64,000 nt of DNA, taken from Mongoliitalea lutea. GTDB lineage: Bacteria > Bacteroidota > Bacteroidia > Cytophagales > Cyclobacteriaceae. The stretch lies in the NCBI RefSeq assembly GCF_014652135.1, contig NZ_BMYF01000004.1:1-64000 (forward strand). Reading direction: 5' to 3'. This document shows, piece after piece, positions 63,408 to 64,000 of the stretch. Each line of letters begins with the position of its first letter. Position 1 is the first letter of the stretch. The position numbers were made by a program, and so were the translations under genes. Below the pieces are notes generated by a model, which was not told where the DNA came from, made no database searches, and saw nothing but the letters and a program-made list of their open reading frames with translations.

Positions 63408-64000
63408 TGCCTTATTTATTTACGTCCGAATCAGTATCTGAAGGACATCCAGATAAAGTAGCGGACCAAATCTCAGATGCATTGATCGATAATTTTTTAG
63501 CATTTGATCCTAGATCCAAAGTAGCCTGTGAAACACTGGTAACTACCGGTCAGGTAATCTTGGCTGGAGAAGTTAAATCCGATACATACCTAGATGTTCA
63601 GCAAATCGCTCGTCAGGTGATCAACCGTATTGGTTACACCAAAGGTGAATACATGTTTGATGGCAACTCCTGTGGTGTACTATCCGCTATCCACGAACAG
63701 TCTCCAGACATCAACCAAGGGGTAGACAGAAAAAATCCTGAAGAGCAAGGTGCAGGTGATCAAGGAATGATGTTTGGGTATGCTACCAAAGAGACAGAAA
63801 ACTTTATGCCTCTTGCATTGGATCTTTCGCATAGAATTTTGAAAGAATTGGCTGCTTTGAGAAGAGAGTCCAAAGAAATCTCATATCTCAGACCAGATTC
63901 AAAGTCTCAGGTAACCATCGAATATTCTGACGATAATCGACCTCAGAGAATCGACGCTATCGTTATTTCTACGCAACACGATGAGTTTGCTGATGAACCT
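63408..64000 (+). CDS. metK: S-adenosylmethionine synthetase, 5' part
   Basis: MetK makes S-adenosylmethionine from methionine and ATP. The reading frame starts with [20 protein letters not shown], which is the family's N-terminal motif, and continues with [16 protein letters not shown], the GAGDQGxMFGYA motif around the ATP site. About 197 codons are present before the window ends, roughly half of the usual length (about 380-420), so the gene is cut by the window, not truncated in the genome. No SAM riboswitch was recognised in the 130 bases upstream. Confidence 0.95.

Overview
The window reads as chromosomal DNA of a member of the Bacteroidota, order Cytophagales, most likely family Cyclobacteriaceae (Algoriphagus-like). 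This rests on a SusC/SusD pair, BshC of bacillithiol synthesis, the long Bacteroidota type of PurM, a CrtD-like carotenoid desaturase, many six-bladed propeller-type lipoproteins, weak Shine-Dalgarno sequences, and repeated promoters of the Bacteroidota type (TTTG, then 17 to 18 bases, then TAnnTTTG). The genus is inference; no rRNA is present.

Layout. 0-7 kb: a TlpA-like thioredoxin protein, DoxX, recF, pdhA (without E1-beta or E2 next to it), a membrane-anchored TPR protein, ribH and lysC. 7-14 kb: a 1435-residue membrane-anchored protein made of about 175-residue repeats, a 136-nt tRNA-like RNA gene with its own promoter-like box and terminator, then a divergent three-gene overlapping operon (ECF sigma factor, single-pass membrane protein, exported protein). 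14-20.5 kb: the 2-oxoglutarate dehydrogenase genes lpdA, odhB and odhA on the minus strand. A dead four-helix-bundle (S23-type) gene lies between lpdA and odhB, bracketed by inverted repeats. 20.8-26.7 kb: a SusC/SusD/lipoprotein operon. 27-35.7 kb: a small beta-barrel-like protein, a folate cyclo-ligase overlapping bshC, a copper ATPase with a separate small metal-binding protein, an M16 peptidase, ispF and mnmD.

35.7-44.4 kb is the richest stretch for repeats. Diverged inverted copies of a roughly 300-bp repeat block bracket two lipoproteins, a UPF0126 channel, uvrA, a DedA-like protein and an IS200/RAYT-type Y1 transposase. The transposase sits between direct copies of REP-like GC-rich palindromes. 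44.4-51.7 kb: slyD-like PPIase, an oxidoreductase, glyS, crtD-like desaturase, methyltransferase, patatin and a VOC protein. 51.9-58.3 kb: a four-gene hydrolase/RND efflux operon. 58.4-64 kb: an MltF-like lytic transglycosylase, a tetrapyrrole-methylase-family methyltransferase, a small membrane protein, an alpha/beta hydrolase, purM, and the 5' part of metK, cut by the window end.

The best candidates for something undescribed are the tRNA-like RNA at 11439-11574 (Leu-type body, GUC anticodon, 67-nt structured variable region), the repeat-built bridge-like protein beside it, and the REP/transposase neighbourhood. No CRISPR array, rRNA operon, prophage or recognisable defence system was seen. 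Everything was read by eye without database searches, so family names rest on motifs and remembered family features.
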